Below are positions 1-8,972 of a stretch of DNA of 64,000 nucleotides, in pieces. Numbering within the stretch: position 1 is the stretch's first letter; each line of letters starts with the position of its first letter. Where the stretch lies: positions 1 through 64,000 of the IMG/VR virus record IMGVR_UViG_3300030002_000003; one strand, 5' to 3'. The position numbers were made by a program, and so were the translations under genes. The notes beneath the pieces were generated by a model, which saw only the letters and a list, made by a program, of their open reading frames with translations, was not told where the DNA came from and ran no database searches. The stretch comes from a virus.

Positions 1-2
1 TA

Positions 3-314
3 AAAGAATGGCTAAATGAAGAGTTTGCTCCAGGAAAGAAGAACTTAACAAAGATAATGTCAGAAGCACTACTAGAAGAACTTATACAGTACAATACTAA
101 AGGAAAATTCGATAGGGTAATAGCACTGATAATGGTAATGATATACAGGCTTCAAATGCATAATACATATGTAAAGAAGCGTGATTCAGAATCCAAAAAG
201 ATTAACTTATTTGATAAGCCACTATTCTCTAAAGAATGGTATTCTGGTACAGAGTTATCAGATCTATCAGATATAGACCTAAATACAAATACTAAAGAAA
301 TAAAATGGTTTTAA
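3..314 (+). CDS. terL: Terminase large subunit, C-terminal end (5' partial)
   Basis: The reading frame is open from the left edge of the window, so this is the tail of a longer gene; an internal ATG at 57 is not its true start. The visible 103 residues include a stretch reading KGKFDRVIALIMVMIYR, which resembles the end of the nuclease domain of crAss-like large terminases, followed by a charged tail ending in KWF. The large terminase cuts concatemeric DNA and drives it into the procapsid through the portal. The portal lies two genes downstream, as is usual in tailed phages. No ATPase or nuclease catalytic residues are inside the window, so the call rests on this C-terminal pattern and on gene order. 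Confidence 0.7.
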   Translation, partial: KEWLNEEFAPGKKNLTKIMSEALLEELIQYNTKGKFDRVIALIMVMIYRLQMHNTYVKKRDSESKKINLFDKPLFSKEWYSGTELSDLSDIDLNTNTKEIKWF

Positions 315-315
315 T

Positions 316-1080
316 ATGATACCTAAAACAATTAAGCCAATACTACCAAATCTAGACCTGACTGCCAATAAAATTCAGACTCCAGTAAAAGGAATGTTTA
401 CCGATATGAAATCAATTGGAAGTGTTGATCTTTCAAATAGGACGTTATCTCCTAAAGAATTTACAGAGAAGTATATTCAATCGCCTATATATAAAAAGAG
501 AATGGAGTTATCTGGATATGAGGATTTAGAAAAAAATAGACAGACTAGGCTAAAAGCAGTACAGGAGTCTAATACTATTATACAGGAAAAGACCCCTTCT
601 ATAGCAAAGCAAATCTCAAATGAACTAAATGGAATTCCCTATAGTAATTCTGGAAGTAATGCCGTAACTCCTAAATATGTTATAGTAGATAAGTCCGAGG
701 CTAAGAAATATAACGTTCCAGTAAGTAGCATAGAGACTCATGAATATAGTCACAAGGAGACCGGGATAGATAAGGATCTATTGAATAATAATGATATAAT
801 GCAGTTGCAAGATAGGCTTAGACCTACTATACGCGATGAGCATGATATAGACCCAACAGAGAATAAGGCCGATATGAATGCACTTCGATACGAATTATAT
901 AAAAGCGGAGTTGATGTATTCAATGGGAAGATAGAGCAAAAACATTTAGACATGATAAGGAATTCTAAGTCATCTGGAGGTAAAAGGCTTTTAAAGAATT
1001 ACGAAGACAAGGACGCATTATGGCTTTTGAATAATGTTGCTCAAAACAAACAAAATAACAACGAAATACTTAATGTTTAA
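316..1080 (+). CDS. Zincin-like metallopeptidase candidate between terminase and portal
   Basis: A 254-residue protein starting one base after the terminase stop. It has a HEYSH motif (HExxH type) near residues 143-147 and a downstream acidic helix DPTENKADMNALRYELYK that could supply a third zinc ligand, the arrangement seen in zincin metallopeptidases. The N-terminus carries LPNLDLTANKI, a short motif that recurs at the start of the small gene after the portal (4712-5026). No signal peptide or membrane segment is visible. Its place among head genes makes a role in head maturation or as a packaged protease possible, but that is inference. It could also be a catalytically inactive structural protein. 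Confidence 0.5.
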   Translation: MIPKTIKPILPNLDLTANKIQTPVKGMFTDMKSIGSVDLSNRTLSPKEFTEKYIQSPIYKKRMELSGYEDLEKNRQTRLKAVQESNTIIQEKTPSIAKQISNELNGIPYSNSGSNAVTPKYVIVDKSEAKKYNVPVSSIETHEYSHKETGIDKDLLNNNDIMQLQDRLRPTIRDEHDIDPTENKADMNALRYELYKSGVDVFNGKIEQKHLDMIRNSKSSGGKRLLKNYEDKDALWLLNNVAQNKQNNNEILNV

Positions 1081-1083
1081 ACA

Positions 1084-4000
1084 ATGAGAGATACAACTAG
1101 CATTTTCCCGGCACAGAAGCTTAGTCTAAAGAAAAAGAACGCTGAATGGGGAGAAACGTGCGTTGACTATATCATAGGAATGGGGGAGACTGTACCATCT
1201 GGTTCAGATAGAACTTCATTCGAAGAGATGGCTGCATATTACGACCTATACAATAGCATATTTGATCCAAAAGATTTAAAGCATGTTACTGACCCATTTA
1301 ATCAAGAAGATGGATTTCCTGCTAATCCTCAGAGTATTAATATCATAAAATCTAAAATAGATCTACTTCTTGGAGAAGAAGCTAAGCATCCATTTAGATT
1401 TAGAGTTATTAGAACTAGCCAAGATGCAGCGTCTGACGTACAAGATAAGATGAAGCAAATGCTTATGGATTATACCATGGCTACTATTCTATCTGGAATG
1501 GATGAGAAATCTGCTCAAGAATACCAAGAGAAGCTACAGACCGGTGAATTAATGCCGCCTGAAAAAATAATGAACTATGTATCTAAAGGATATAAAGACA
1601 TTGCAGAGAACTCAGCATATCATACACTTAACTATCTAAAAGAAAAGCTTAATCTACCTCACGAATACTCTAAAGGATGGAAAGATGCTTTAATTGCTGG
1701 TAAAGAGGTATACTACACTGGAGTAGTTAACGGAGAGCCAAATATGGAACGCGTTAATCCACTATACTTCGGTCATGATCATTCACCTGATATGGAGTTC
1801 ATAGAAGATGGTGATTGGGCTGTTAGACGTATGAGAATGTCTTATACTGAGGTATACGATAGATTGTTTGATAAGATGACAGAGAAAGAGCTAGATAAGT
1901 TATTAGAACTTACTGGTCAGAATCCACAATCTGGTAGATATGGTAAAGATACTCCATCATCATTAGATTATGTCAACATGAACATGAAGACTGTAGCAGG
2001 TGGAGGTGATAGTACTATTAATCAACCAAATCAAGTTAATCTATGGCATGCGGTATGGAAATCATACAAAAAGATTGGATTCGTAAAAGTACTTGGCGAT
2101 AATGGAGAGCCTAACGAGATCATAGTAAGTGAAGACTATATGGTTATCGGCAACGAACTTAGCATCGAATGGAAATGGGTTATCGAAGTATGGGAAGGCT
2201 ATAGAATTGGAGAAGATATCTATATTGGGATAGCTCCACTAGAATATCAACACGTTTCTGCAGATAACCTTAATTCACAGAAATTACCTTATAGTGGCGT
2301 TATATATAATAACACTAATTCTACTCCTAAGTCATTAGTGGCTATAATGAAACCGCTTCAATACATGTACATAGTTATATGGTACAGACTTGAACTTGCG
2401 TTAGCTAGAGATAAAGGGAAGGTTATCAACATGGATATCACGCAGATACCTAAATCGATGAATATAGATCCAGCTAAATGGATGCATTATCTATCATCTG
2501 TAGGCGTTAACTTTATTAATCCATACGAAGAAGGTTGGGATATACCAGGACGTGAAGGTGGTAAGTGTTTTGGTCGCGGAACAAAGATATTAATGTTTGA
2601 CGGAAGTTTAAAAAACATTGAAGATGTGTCTGTTGGGAATTTAGTAATGGGTCCAGACTTGTCTCCTAGACGAGTACTTAATACGCACAATGGAGTCGAC
2701 AATATGTATAAGATAGTCCCTAGCTCTGGAGGAGATGTTCAAATAGTTAATAGCAGACACGATATATACTATGGTTTAAAAAATCATCATACGAACGAAG
2801 TATCTTTTATTACGTCCACCCCAGAAGAGCTGATGTTAAAGTTCAATAAAACCCCATCATGTAGAGATAGGCACTTTCTATATAGGAGAGGGGAGATAGA
2901 TATGTGGCGAAGTGGGAATTATAGAGATCATTTAATAGATCCGTACACTCTTGGACTATGGATTGGCGATGGAAGCACAAACAAAGCTCAGTTCGAAAGT
3001 ATGGATACGGAGATAATAAACTATCTAGAGGAATTTGCTATTCTTCATGGAATGAATACTAGAATAACTGCGAACATAAATAGTCGATCTCTTACTGTAA
3101 ATTTATCTGGAGGAAGTAGATCAAAATACAGGAACCTGCCTGGCAATTGGTTTTTGGATAGGCTTTCCGATCTGAACATAAGAGAGTATAAGGATATTCC
3201 AGAAGAGTATATATACACATCAAAGGAAAATAGGCTTTCAATCCTTGCTGGCCTTATAGATACCGATGGATGGTACGATAAAACAAAAAATAGATTTGGA
3301 TTCTGTCAAACAGAGTATAGAAAGCACATTGTTGATAAATTTGCATTTATTGCAAGAAGTTTAGGAATGAAGGTGTCTGTTAGAAAAAGAAAATGTACGC
3401 CATCGGAATTATGTAAAAACCATGCTGAATTTTGTTATGTTGCAAGTATACTAAGTGGATGCGAAAGAATTCCAACTAGAATAAAAAGAAAGCAAACTAA
3501 TCAAGTAAAATTCTTCGCAAGAGATGCTAATAGATCAATGTTTAATGTCGAGTATCATGGAGTTGATGAATATTTTGGATTTGAGTTGGATCAAGATCAT
3601 TTGTTCCTTCTTGGAGATTTGACAATAGCTCACAACTCAGCACAGTTCAATCAGATCACTGCTTTAGACTTAACTATGTCTAATGTTATTAACCAGTATA
3701 TTGGATTAATGAATAAGATAGAGGATATGATGGCTGAGATATCGGGCGTATCTAGACAACGTCAAGGCGAGATTTCTCCAAGCGAATTAGTTGGTAATGT
3801 TAATGCAGCTGTAAGTAACTCTGCAAGCATCACAGAACCTCTCTACTGGACTCATAATCAATGTAAGCGTAATTCATTAAGAATGTTATTGAATACCGCT
3901 AAGGAGGTCTGGAAGGACTCTAAGCGTGTTAGCTTGCAATACATAATGGATGATTCTACAAGAACATTCCTTAAGTTGGCAGATAACTTCTTCTATGAGG

Positions 4001-4710
4001 ACTACGATATATTTGTATCTGACTCAGTTAAGGATCTACAGGACTTGGAAGCTGTTAAATCACTTTATCAACCTGCCATGCAGAATGGTGCTACTATATT
4101 AGATATTGCTGAAATCATGACACTTGATAGTGTTAGTGCAATTAAATCTAAATTAGCTGGTATTGAAAAAGCTAGAGGAGAGAAAGAGCAGGCTGCCGCC
4201 GAACAAGAAAATCAACGTCAAATGCAATTGATTGATGCTCAAAATCAAGTTAAATCTCAAGCATTATCATTAGAGCAACAAAAACTCGAACTTGAAAAAT
4301 ATAAAATTGATACTGACAACCAGACTAAGATATATGTTGCTGAGCTTAGTGCTTATAGAGGACAACAAGATCTTGATGCTGATCAGAACGGTATTCCAGA
4401 TGTAATGGAAATTGCTGACATGTCATTGAAGCAAAGAGCTCAAGACTCTAACGAGATGGATAAAGCAATGCAGTTGTCTGTTAAACAGAAAGAAGCTGCT
4501 ATGAAACATAATTTAGAAGTTAGAAAGATTCAGCAACAGAAAGCTACTGAAGACGGTAAGCTTGCTTTGGATCATGATAAGCTAGAGCTGGAGGATAAAA
4601 AGATTAAGGCTGTGAAAGAACTTCAGGCTATGAAGGATCGGAACGCTATGGATAGAGAGAGATTAAAAGCTAAGACTGCAATGAAGAATAAGGTAACAGG
4701 AGAAAGATAA
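1084..4710 (+). CDS. Portal protein with an in-frame intein
   Basis: A 1208-residue precursor. Residues 1-494 and 852-1208 form the portal (851 residues after splicing), and residues 495-851 are an intein. The portal is the dodecameric ring at one capsid vertex through which DNA enters and leaves. Its first part contains a segment on low-molecular packing (TDPFNQEDGFPANPQSINI) and long conserved body regions, and the part after the intein reads SAQFNQITALDLTMSNVI. The last 200 residues are very rich in Q, E and K (about residues 1030-1208) and predict a long coiled coil or crown helix. The gene follows the terminase and the zincin-like gene, and is coupled to the next gene. The portal call rests on gene order, length and general pattern of crAss-like portals; the intein call is stronger. 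Confidence 0.8.
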   Translation: MRDTTSIFPAQKLSLKKKNAEWGETCVDYIIGMGETVPSGSDRTSFEEMAAYYDLYNSIFDPKDLKHVTDPFNQEDGFPANPQSINIIKSKIDLLLGEEAKHPFRFRVIRTSQDAASDVQDKMKQMLMDYTMATILSGMDEKSAQEYQEKLQTGELMPPEKIMNYVSKGYKDIAENSAYHTLNYLKEKLNLPHEYSKGWKDALIAGKEVYYTGVVNGEPNMERVNPLYFGHDHSPDMEFIEDGDWAVRRMRMSYTEVYDRLFDKMTEKELDKLLELTGQNPQSGRYGKDTPSSLDYVNMNMKTVAGGGDSTINQPNQVNLWHAVWKSYKKIGFVKVLGDNGEPNEIIVSEDYMVIGNELSIEWKWVIEVWEGYRIGEDIYIGIAPLEYQHVSADNLNSQKLPYSGVIYNNTNSTPKSLVAIMKPLQYMYIVIWYRLELALARDKGKVINMDITQIPKSMNIDPAKWMHYLSSVGVNFINPYEEGWDIPGREGGKCFGRGTKILMFDGSLKNIEDVSVGNLVMGPDLSPRRVLNTHNGVDNMYKIVPSSGGDVQIVNSRHDIYYGLKNHHTNEVSFITSTPEELMLKFNKTPSCRDRHFLYRRGEIDMWRSGNYRDHLIDPYTLGLWIGDGSTNKAQFESMDTEIINYLEEFAILHGMNTRITANINSRSLTVNLSGGSRSKYRNLPGNWFLDRLSDLNIREYKDIPEEYIYTSKENRLSILAGLIDTDGWYDKTKNRFGFCQTEYRKHIVDKFAFIARSLGMKVSVRKRKCTPSELCKNHAEFCYVASILSGCERIPTRIKRKQTNQVKFFARDANRSMFNVEYHGVDEYFGFELDQDHLFLLGDLTIAHNSAQFNQITALDLTMSNVINQYIGLMNKIEDMMAEISGVSRQRQGEISPSELVGNVNAAVSNSASITEPLYWTHNQCKRNSLRMLLNTAKEVWKDSKRVSLQYIMDDSTRTFLKLADNFFYEDYDIFVSDSVKDLQDLEAVKSLYQPAMQNGATILDIAEIMTLDSVSAIKSKLAGIEKARGEKEQAAAEQENQRQMQLIDAQNQVKSQALSLEQQKLELEKYKIDTDNQTKIYVAELSAYRGQQDLDADQNGIPDVMEIADMSLKQRAQDSNEMDKAMQLSVKQKEAAMKHNLEVRKIQQQKATEDGKLALDHDKLELEDKKIKAVKELQAMKDRNAMDRERLKAKTAMKNKVTGER
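2566..3636 (+). mobile_element. Intein with LAGLIDADG homing endonuclease in the portal gene
   Basis: This in-frame 357-residue insert begins with Cys495 (CFGRGTKILMFDG, block A) and ends with LTIAHN at Asn851, followed by Ser852 as the +1 nucleophile. A block-B-like NSRHDIYYG follows the N-terminal splicing block. The two endonuclease motifs are LGLWIGDGS (from residue 623) and LAGLIDTDG (residues 721-729). All residues needed for class 1 splicing (Cys1, the block B His, the penultimate His, terminal Asn, +1 Ser) are present, so the element appears active. The endonuclease would cut intein-free portal alleles and spread the element between phages. The insertion lies just before the sequence SAQFNQITAL, a probably conserved portal site, as is usual for inteins. 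Confidence 0.92.
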
Positions 4711-4711
4711 T

Positions 4712-5026
4712 ATGAAATTAAAAGAAAGATTAGTAGATCTACCAGATCTAAATGTTACTGCTAAAAGAATTAAGAGCAAACTTCCTATAAATGAACCGGC
4801 TAAATTAGTTAAGCCGGTATATGATACTCAGTATACACATACTACTGATTTAAACTTCTATAATAGCGGTCAATTATCCGATACAGAGAAGGCTTTGTAT
4901 GATCCAAAAACTCTTACTAGAACATTAACTAAGGATGAGTATGAAGCAGCTATGAAGAATAATGACGAATCGGCCACAGATAATGGGCCTGGATATAGAA
5001 AGATTAAAGTTCTAGTAACTAAATAA
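4712..5026 (+). CDS. Small protein of unknown function after the portal
   Basis: A 104-residue basic protein starting one base after the portal stop, so probably translated together with it. I do not recognise the family. The N-terminus has DLPDLNVTAKRIKSK, closely resembling LPNLDLTANKIQ near the start of the zincin-like protein at 316-1080. The rest is polar with no membrane segment, cysteine cluster or obvious fold. Its place between portal and scaffold candidate suggests a head assembly or minor virion protein. That is inferred from position only. Confidence 0.55.
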   Translation: MKLKERLVDLPDLNVTAKRIKSKLPINEPAKLVKPVYDTQYTHTTDLNFYNSGQLSDTEKALYDPKTLTRTLTKDEYEAAMKNNDESATDNGPGYRKIKVLVTK

Positions 5027-5048
5027 AATACAATTATACTAAATAATT

Positions 5049-6173
5049 ATGAAAAAGAATAATAATGAGATACTGGGTGGGTTCAGCGCTATGTTTGATA
5101 CGCTAACACCTAATGAAGACATTAAAATTAAAGGGGTAGAAGTAGTTGAAGACCCAAACGATCCTACGAATGATACAAATGCTTTTGACTTAGAAGACGA
5201 AGATGAGTTTGAAGAAACTCCAGCTCTAGATATAGAAGACGAAGATGAAGTAGAAGAAGCTAAAGAGACCAAAGAGCCCAAAGCTAAAGAAGAAAAAGAA
5301 GTAGAGCCATCTGCTGAAGACACTGCTGAAGCTGAAACGGTTGGAGCTCTATTTGATTCTATCGCTGAATCAGTTGGATGGACTGATATAGAAGAAGATG
5401 ACAAACCTAAGTCTGTAGAAGGTCTTATAGACTACATGAAAGCCGCTGTAGAGGCATCAAGTGTCCCAGAGTATGCAAATGACGATATAGCTAGCTTAGA
5501 CGCCTACGTAAAGGCTGGTGGATCTATAGAGGACTATCTTAATGTTGCCAAAGCTGGAACTGATTATGATGCCTTAGATATAGAGGACACTACTACTCAG
5601 AAACAATTGATTAGAGAGTATCTATCTGAAAAGGGATTTAGCGATACTCAGATCAAAAGAAAGCTTGAAAAGTATGAAGATGCTGACCTTTTAGAGGATG
5701 AGGCTACCGATGCACTCGAATTTCTTAAAGAATCTAAGGAGCAAAATAAGAAAGCGCTATTAGAGAGCCAAAATCTTGCTAACCAGGCTGCTATCGAAAG
5801 CCAACAAACATTCTACAACTCCGTTGTTGATGAAATAGAGTCACTTAATGATGTAAGAGGTATCCAAATACCGAAGACCGATAAGAAGGCATTAATGGAA
5901 TATATATTCAAAGTTGAGGCTGATGGTAAAACAAAATACCAAAAAGAATATGCCAAATCTACTAAGAATCTGATCGAATCTGCATACTTCACTATGAAGG
6001 GCGATGCATTGATTAGTCAAGCTAAACGATCTGGAGAGACATCTGCCGTATCGAGACTTAAACAAACTTTAAGTTCTAACAAAATAAGTGGTTCAAAACA
6101 AACAATAAATAACGGGTCGGCAGTACCATTGTGGTCATTAGCGTCACAACAACTTTTGCGAAAGCCCCAATAA
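5049..6173 (+). CDS. Acidic coiled protein, probable capsid scaffold or head assembly protein
   Basis: A 374-residue protein immediately upstream of the major capsid protein. Residues about 30-120 are extremely acidic (long runs of E and D with A, T and K), followed by helical, charged segments such as QKQLIREYLSEKGFSDTQIK and a basic, polar C-terminus. Composition, predicted helicity and position directly before the capsid gene match scaffolding proteins of tailed phages, which fill the procapsid and leave before or during DNA packaging. No protease motif was seen in it. The acidic region also opens a long spurious frame on the opposite strand. Scaffold function is inferred from context, not from a recognised domain. 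Confidence 0.6.
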   Translation: MKKNNNEILGGFSAMFDTLTPNEDIKIKGVEVVEDPNDPTNDTNAFDLEDEDEFEETPALDIEDEDEVEEAKETKEPKAKEEKEVEPSAEDTAEAETVGALFDSIAESVGWTDIEEDDKPKSVEGLIDYMKAAVEASSVPEYANDDIASLDAYVKAGGSIEDYLNVAKAGTDYDALDIEDTTTQKQLIREYLSEKGFSDTQIKRKLEKYEDADLLEDEATDALEFLKESKEQNKKALLESQNLANQAAIESQQTFYNSVVDEIESLNDVRGIQIPKTDKKALMEYIFKVEADGKTKYQKEYAKSTKNLIESAYFTMKGDALISQAKRSGETSAVSRLKQTLSSNKISGSKQTINNGSAVPLWSLASQQLLRKPQ

Positions 6174-6202
6174 CAAAAAAATAATAAAACTTAGTTTTAT
6201 AT

Positions 6203-7678
6203 ATGGAAAACGGAATTTTAAACGATCTGCAACTTTACAAAGGCAAATGGTTTTCTGACTTAGTTGATGAAAACAAATTGTCTAATGCTTTACTTATTAA
6301 ACCTCATGAAGTATCTAGCGTAATCTCTTACGTATTTGGTACTAAAGATAGTGGCTATAACTCATCTCTTGACTTCCTTACTGGTGGTTTAGGTAAGACT
6401 ATGGTTATCGATCAACGTGAATTCAGATGGTCAGTTATGATCGATTCTGATCGTGCGGTTACTATTCGTTCTGCTAAATGGAATGGCTCAGCAGTGACTA
6501 CTGGCGTAACAGCTGGTTTAGGAAATACTCCAATCATGTTGTCTCTAGAAGATAAATGGTTCGGACCTGGCTCAATCATCGAATTGGACGATAAAGAATA
6601 TCAATTACGTGTAGCTGGCGCTCCTTACCAAGATGGTAATGAATGGGTTTATACCTGTTTCATCGCTGACGGTCAAGCAACTTCTTATGTTCCTGCTGAA
6701 TATTTAACAGCTGGATCTCAAGTTTCTCGTTTAGGTTCTGCCTATGAAGAGTATTCAGAAGAAGCTGATATCATCAACTATAGCACTCATATCAAATTGC
6801 ATAATCACCTTACTACTGTTCGTTTGTCTTATGACATCACCGGTTCTGCTTATAGCACCGTTCTTGCAGTAGCTTTAAAAGATCCTAAAACTGGTAAGAC
6901 TTCTTACTTGTGGTCAGACTTCCAAGAGTGGAAAGCAATGCGTGAGTGGTACAAACGTCTAGAACGCCAATTAGTTTACTCTAAATACAATGCAGCTGCT
7001 GATGGCACTACTGAATTGATGGGTACTAATGGTCGTCCAGTATATATCGGAGCTGGTCTATTGCAACAAATTGCACCTGCTAACCGTAGATATTATACTC
7101 AATTGACAGCAGAATTGCTAGAAGACTTCTTGTTTGATATGTCTTATAACATGATTGGAACTAACGATCGTAAATTCGTTGCCTTTACTGGCGAAATGGG
7201 TATGCGTGAGTTTGACAAAGTATTGAAACAAAAAGTTGCTGCATTTACTTTAGTAGATAGCAAATTCATTACTGGTTCTGGTCAAGAGCTTACATTAGGT
7301 GGTCAATTCACTACTTATCGTATGACTAACGGTATTGAACTTACTGTTAAACATATGCCTTTGTATGATGACTTGATTCATAATCGTAAATTGCATCCAA
7401 TCACTGGAAAGCCAACTGAATCATATCGTTTCACTTTCCTTGACTTCGGTGTAAGAGATGGTGAAGCTAATATCGTTAAGGTAGCTAGAAAAGAAAGAGA
7501 GTTGAGTATCTGGCATAATGCTGGTTCTGTAGCTCCTGGTGCAGGTTATGCTAAGTCAACTAACACTTTGCGTTCAAATGCAAAAGATGGTTACTCTGTA
7601 CACTTCTTAGGTGAAGTTGGTATCATGGTTCGCGACCCACGTGCTTGTGGAGAGCTCATACTCGACGTTATTGATTAA
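6203..7678 (+). CDS. Major capsid protein (HK97-fold family expected)
   Basis: A 491-residue protein with the length and pattern of crAss-like major capsid proteins: start MENGILNDLQLYKGKWFSDL, a segment QREFRWSVMIDSDRAVTIR, and a C-terminus with LGEVGIMVRDPRACGELILD. It forms the icosahedral shell. Codon use differs clearly from its neighbours: arginine is often CGT here (for example in FRWSVMIDSDRAV and NRRYYTQ) whereas flanking genes use mostly AGA, which fits very high expression. The start is preceded by an A/T-rich leader typical of Bacteroidota and no strong Shine-Dalgarno. A strong hairpin follows the stop. The fold itself cannot be seen directly from sequence, but family assignment by order, size and codon bias is good. 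Confidence 0.85.
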   Translation: MENGILNDLQLYKGKWFSDLVDENKLSNALLIKPHEVSSVISYVFGTKDSGYNSSLDFLTGGLGKTMVIDQREFRWSVMIDSDRAVTIRSAKWNGSAVTTGVTAGLGNTPIMLSLEDKWFGPGSIIELDDKEYQLRVAGAPYQDGNEWVYTCFIADGQATSYVPAEYLTAGSQVSRLGSAYEEYSEEADIINYSTHIKLHNHLTTVRLSYDITGSAYSTVLAVALKDPKTGKTSYLWSDFQEWKAMREWYKRLERQLVYSKYNAAADGTTELMGTNGRPVYIGAGLLQQIAPANRRYYTQLTAELLEDFLFDMSYNMIGTNDRKFVAFTGEMGMREFDKVLKQKVAAFTLVDSKFITGSGQELTLGGQFTTYRMTNGIELTVKHMPLYDDLIHNRKLHPITGKPTESYRFTFLDFGVRDGEANIVKVARKERELSIWHNAGSVAPGAGYAKSTNTLRSNAKDGYSVHFLGEVGIMVRDPRACGELILDVID

Positions 7679-7717
7679 CAACATCAAAGATTAATTCTTT
7701 TTCATGAATTAAAAAAA

Positions 7718-7745
7718 GTATGCCTCTATTGGTTTAGAGGCATAC
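7718..7745. terminator. Strong hairpin after the capsid gene
   Basis: A perfect 11-bp stem (GTATGCCTCTA with TAGAGGCATAC) and a 6-base loop, lying 39 bases after the capsid stop. A run of seven A precedes it and no T run follows, so it looks like an intrinsic terminator only when read on the - strand. On the + strand it may be an attenuator, an RNA stability element or a processing site. The rest of the 218-base gap (7679-7896) is A/T-rich leader with a second small hairpin near 7838-7856 and no coding potential. Confidence 0.6.
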
Positions 7746-7896
7746 AACTAAATAAAGCAAAAAATCAAATTTTGTCAATAATGTCAAATAGTAAGGCTTA
7801 AAGATATTTTGAATTAGTTTACTAACTCATAGGGAATAATTGATCCTATAGCGTTGGATTAATTATATTTAATATTAATTTAAATCTTATAAAATT

Positions 7897-8625
7897 ATGG
7901 CACTTACATTAGATGGAACTACCACATTGCCTGCAATGGGTGGCTCAGGATTAGGTTCAGGAGTTGGCTTAGGAGCAGTTGGTGGTGGTATCGCCGGTTT
8001 GCTTATAGGTGGATTACTTGGAAACAATGGTGGTGGACTATTCGGAGGAAACGGAAATAATAATGACGTTCAATTCGATGCTGTTCAAGGACAAATAAAC
8101 AATCTATCCGGACAAATTAGCAATGAGGCTTTATCTTCAGAGATAAGATCAGATGCTATCAGTCTAGCTGGAAGTATTGCTGGAGTGGGAACTCAGATTG
8201 GTCAATTAGCTACAGCTCAAGCTTCTGCTAATTTTACTACTCTAGACTCTATCAATGGCTTAGGAAGAGACATTACTGCACAATCAAATCAAAATGCTTT
8301 GCAGCAATTGAATAGCTTCAATAATCTATCTACTACCACATTGCAAGGATTCAATAGTCAGGCAATGCAAATGCAAAATGCTACAAATCAAATTATAGCA
8401 CAAGGTACTGCAAATGCAATGGCTATGGCCAACTGCTGTTGTGAAATAAAGAGTACTATCCTTGCCGACGGCAATTCTACTAGAGCATTGATAAATGACC
8501 TTAATGTTCAAAACTTAAGAGATCAATTAGCTGCGGCTAATAATAAAGTTTCCAACAATGAACAAAATCAGTACTTACTTAGTACTTTGATTGCTCATTT
8601 GAAACCAGCCGATGTTATTATCTAA
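7897..8625 (+). CDS. Glycine-rich virion protein with CCCE signature
   Basis: A 242-residue protein. Residues 14-53 are glycine-rich and hydrophobic (GGGIAGLLIGGLLGNNGGG), and could form a membrane-interacting segment. The middle is rich in Q, N, S and T with heptad-like spacing. Residues 180-183 are CCCE, followed by a pattern TRALINDLNVQNLRDQLAAA. That CCCE plus TR-x-LI plus LRDQLA pattern recurs, as I recall it, in phage virion proteins of unknown function. It is flanked by two hairpins and sits right after the capsid gene, so a minor capsid or internal head protein is likely. No enzymatic motif was seen. Confidence 0.6.
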   Translation: MALTLDGTTTLPAMGGSGLGSGVGLGAVGGGIAGLLIGGLLGNNGGGLFGGNGNNNDVQFDAVQGQINNLSGQISNEALSSEIRSDAISLAGSIAGVGTQIGQLATAQASANFTTLDSINGLGRDITAQSNQNALQQLNSFNNLSTTTLQGFNSQAMQMQNATNQIIAQGTANAMAMANCCCEIKSTILADGNSTRALINDLNVQNLRDQLAAANNKVSNNEQNQYLLSTLIAHLKPADVII

Positions 8626-8633
8626 TTAAAAAT

Positions 8634-8661
8634 TATACAGGGAGTTTCGGCTCCTTGTATA
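8634..8661. terminator. Hairpin with 11-bp stem between head genes
   Basis: TATACAGGGAG pairs with CTCCTTGTATA (one G-U pair) around a TTTCGG loop, starting 8 bases after the previous stop and ending 13 bases before the next start. No T run follows, so it is probably an attenuator or mRNA processing or stability element more than a complete terminator. Confidence 0.5.
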
Positions 8662-8674
8662 CATCTTATAAAAC

Positions 8675-8968
8675 ATGGCTAGCCCATTAAACATAGGCGT
8701 ATCGGCTGTAGCAGTCGCACCTATAAATAAGAAAAGAAATTCAATTAGATTTCAAAATGCAGGGACAACTCAGATATACTTGAAAAGGATTCCTTTAGAA
8801 GGAGCTTATTCTTTAGTATCTGCTACTGACTATGAAGCAGTCTTATTTCCAGCATCATCATCTCAAGAAGGTGGAGAGGCTTTTGAAACAGATTCAATAT
8901 TATCATTCATGGCTATATCTCCTGGAACTCCAGGGCTTCTAGCTATATACGAAACTAAAAAAGTTTAA
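8675..8968 (+). CDS. Small beta-type head protein (auxiliary capsid or decoration candidate)
   Basis: A 97-residue protein with short alternating hydrophobic and polar segments that suggest beta structure: KRNSIRFQNAGTTQIYLKR near residues 20-39 and a C-terminal FMAISPGTPGLLAIYETKKV. The pattern of the first part, arginine, Asn-x-Ile-x-Phe then Gly-Thr-Thr-x-Ile-Tyr, resembles small structural beta domains of phage virions. It lies between a glycine-rich head protein and three short genes. No enzymatic motif, signal peptide or membrane helix is visible. A decoration or minor capsid role is inferred from position. Confidence 0.55.
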   Translation: MASPLNIGVSAVAVAPINKKRNSIRFQNAGTTQIYLKRIPLEGAYSLVSATDYEAVLFPASSSQEGGEAFETDSILSFMAISPGTPGLLAIYETKKV

Positions 8969-8972
8969 TATA

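Noticed and set aside
5039-5404. Long serine-rich frame on the - strand opposite the scaffold candidate
   Set aside because: It is the mirror of GAA/GAT-rich acidic codons of the + strand gene, which read as serine codons on the other strand. No start context or homology.
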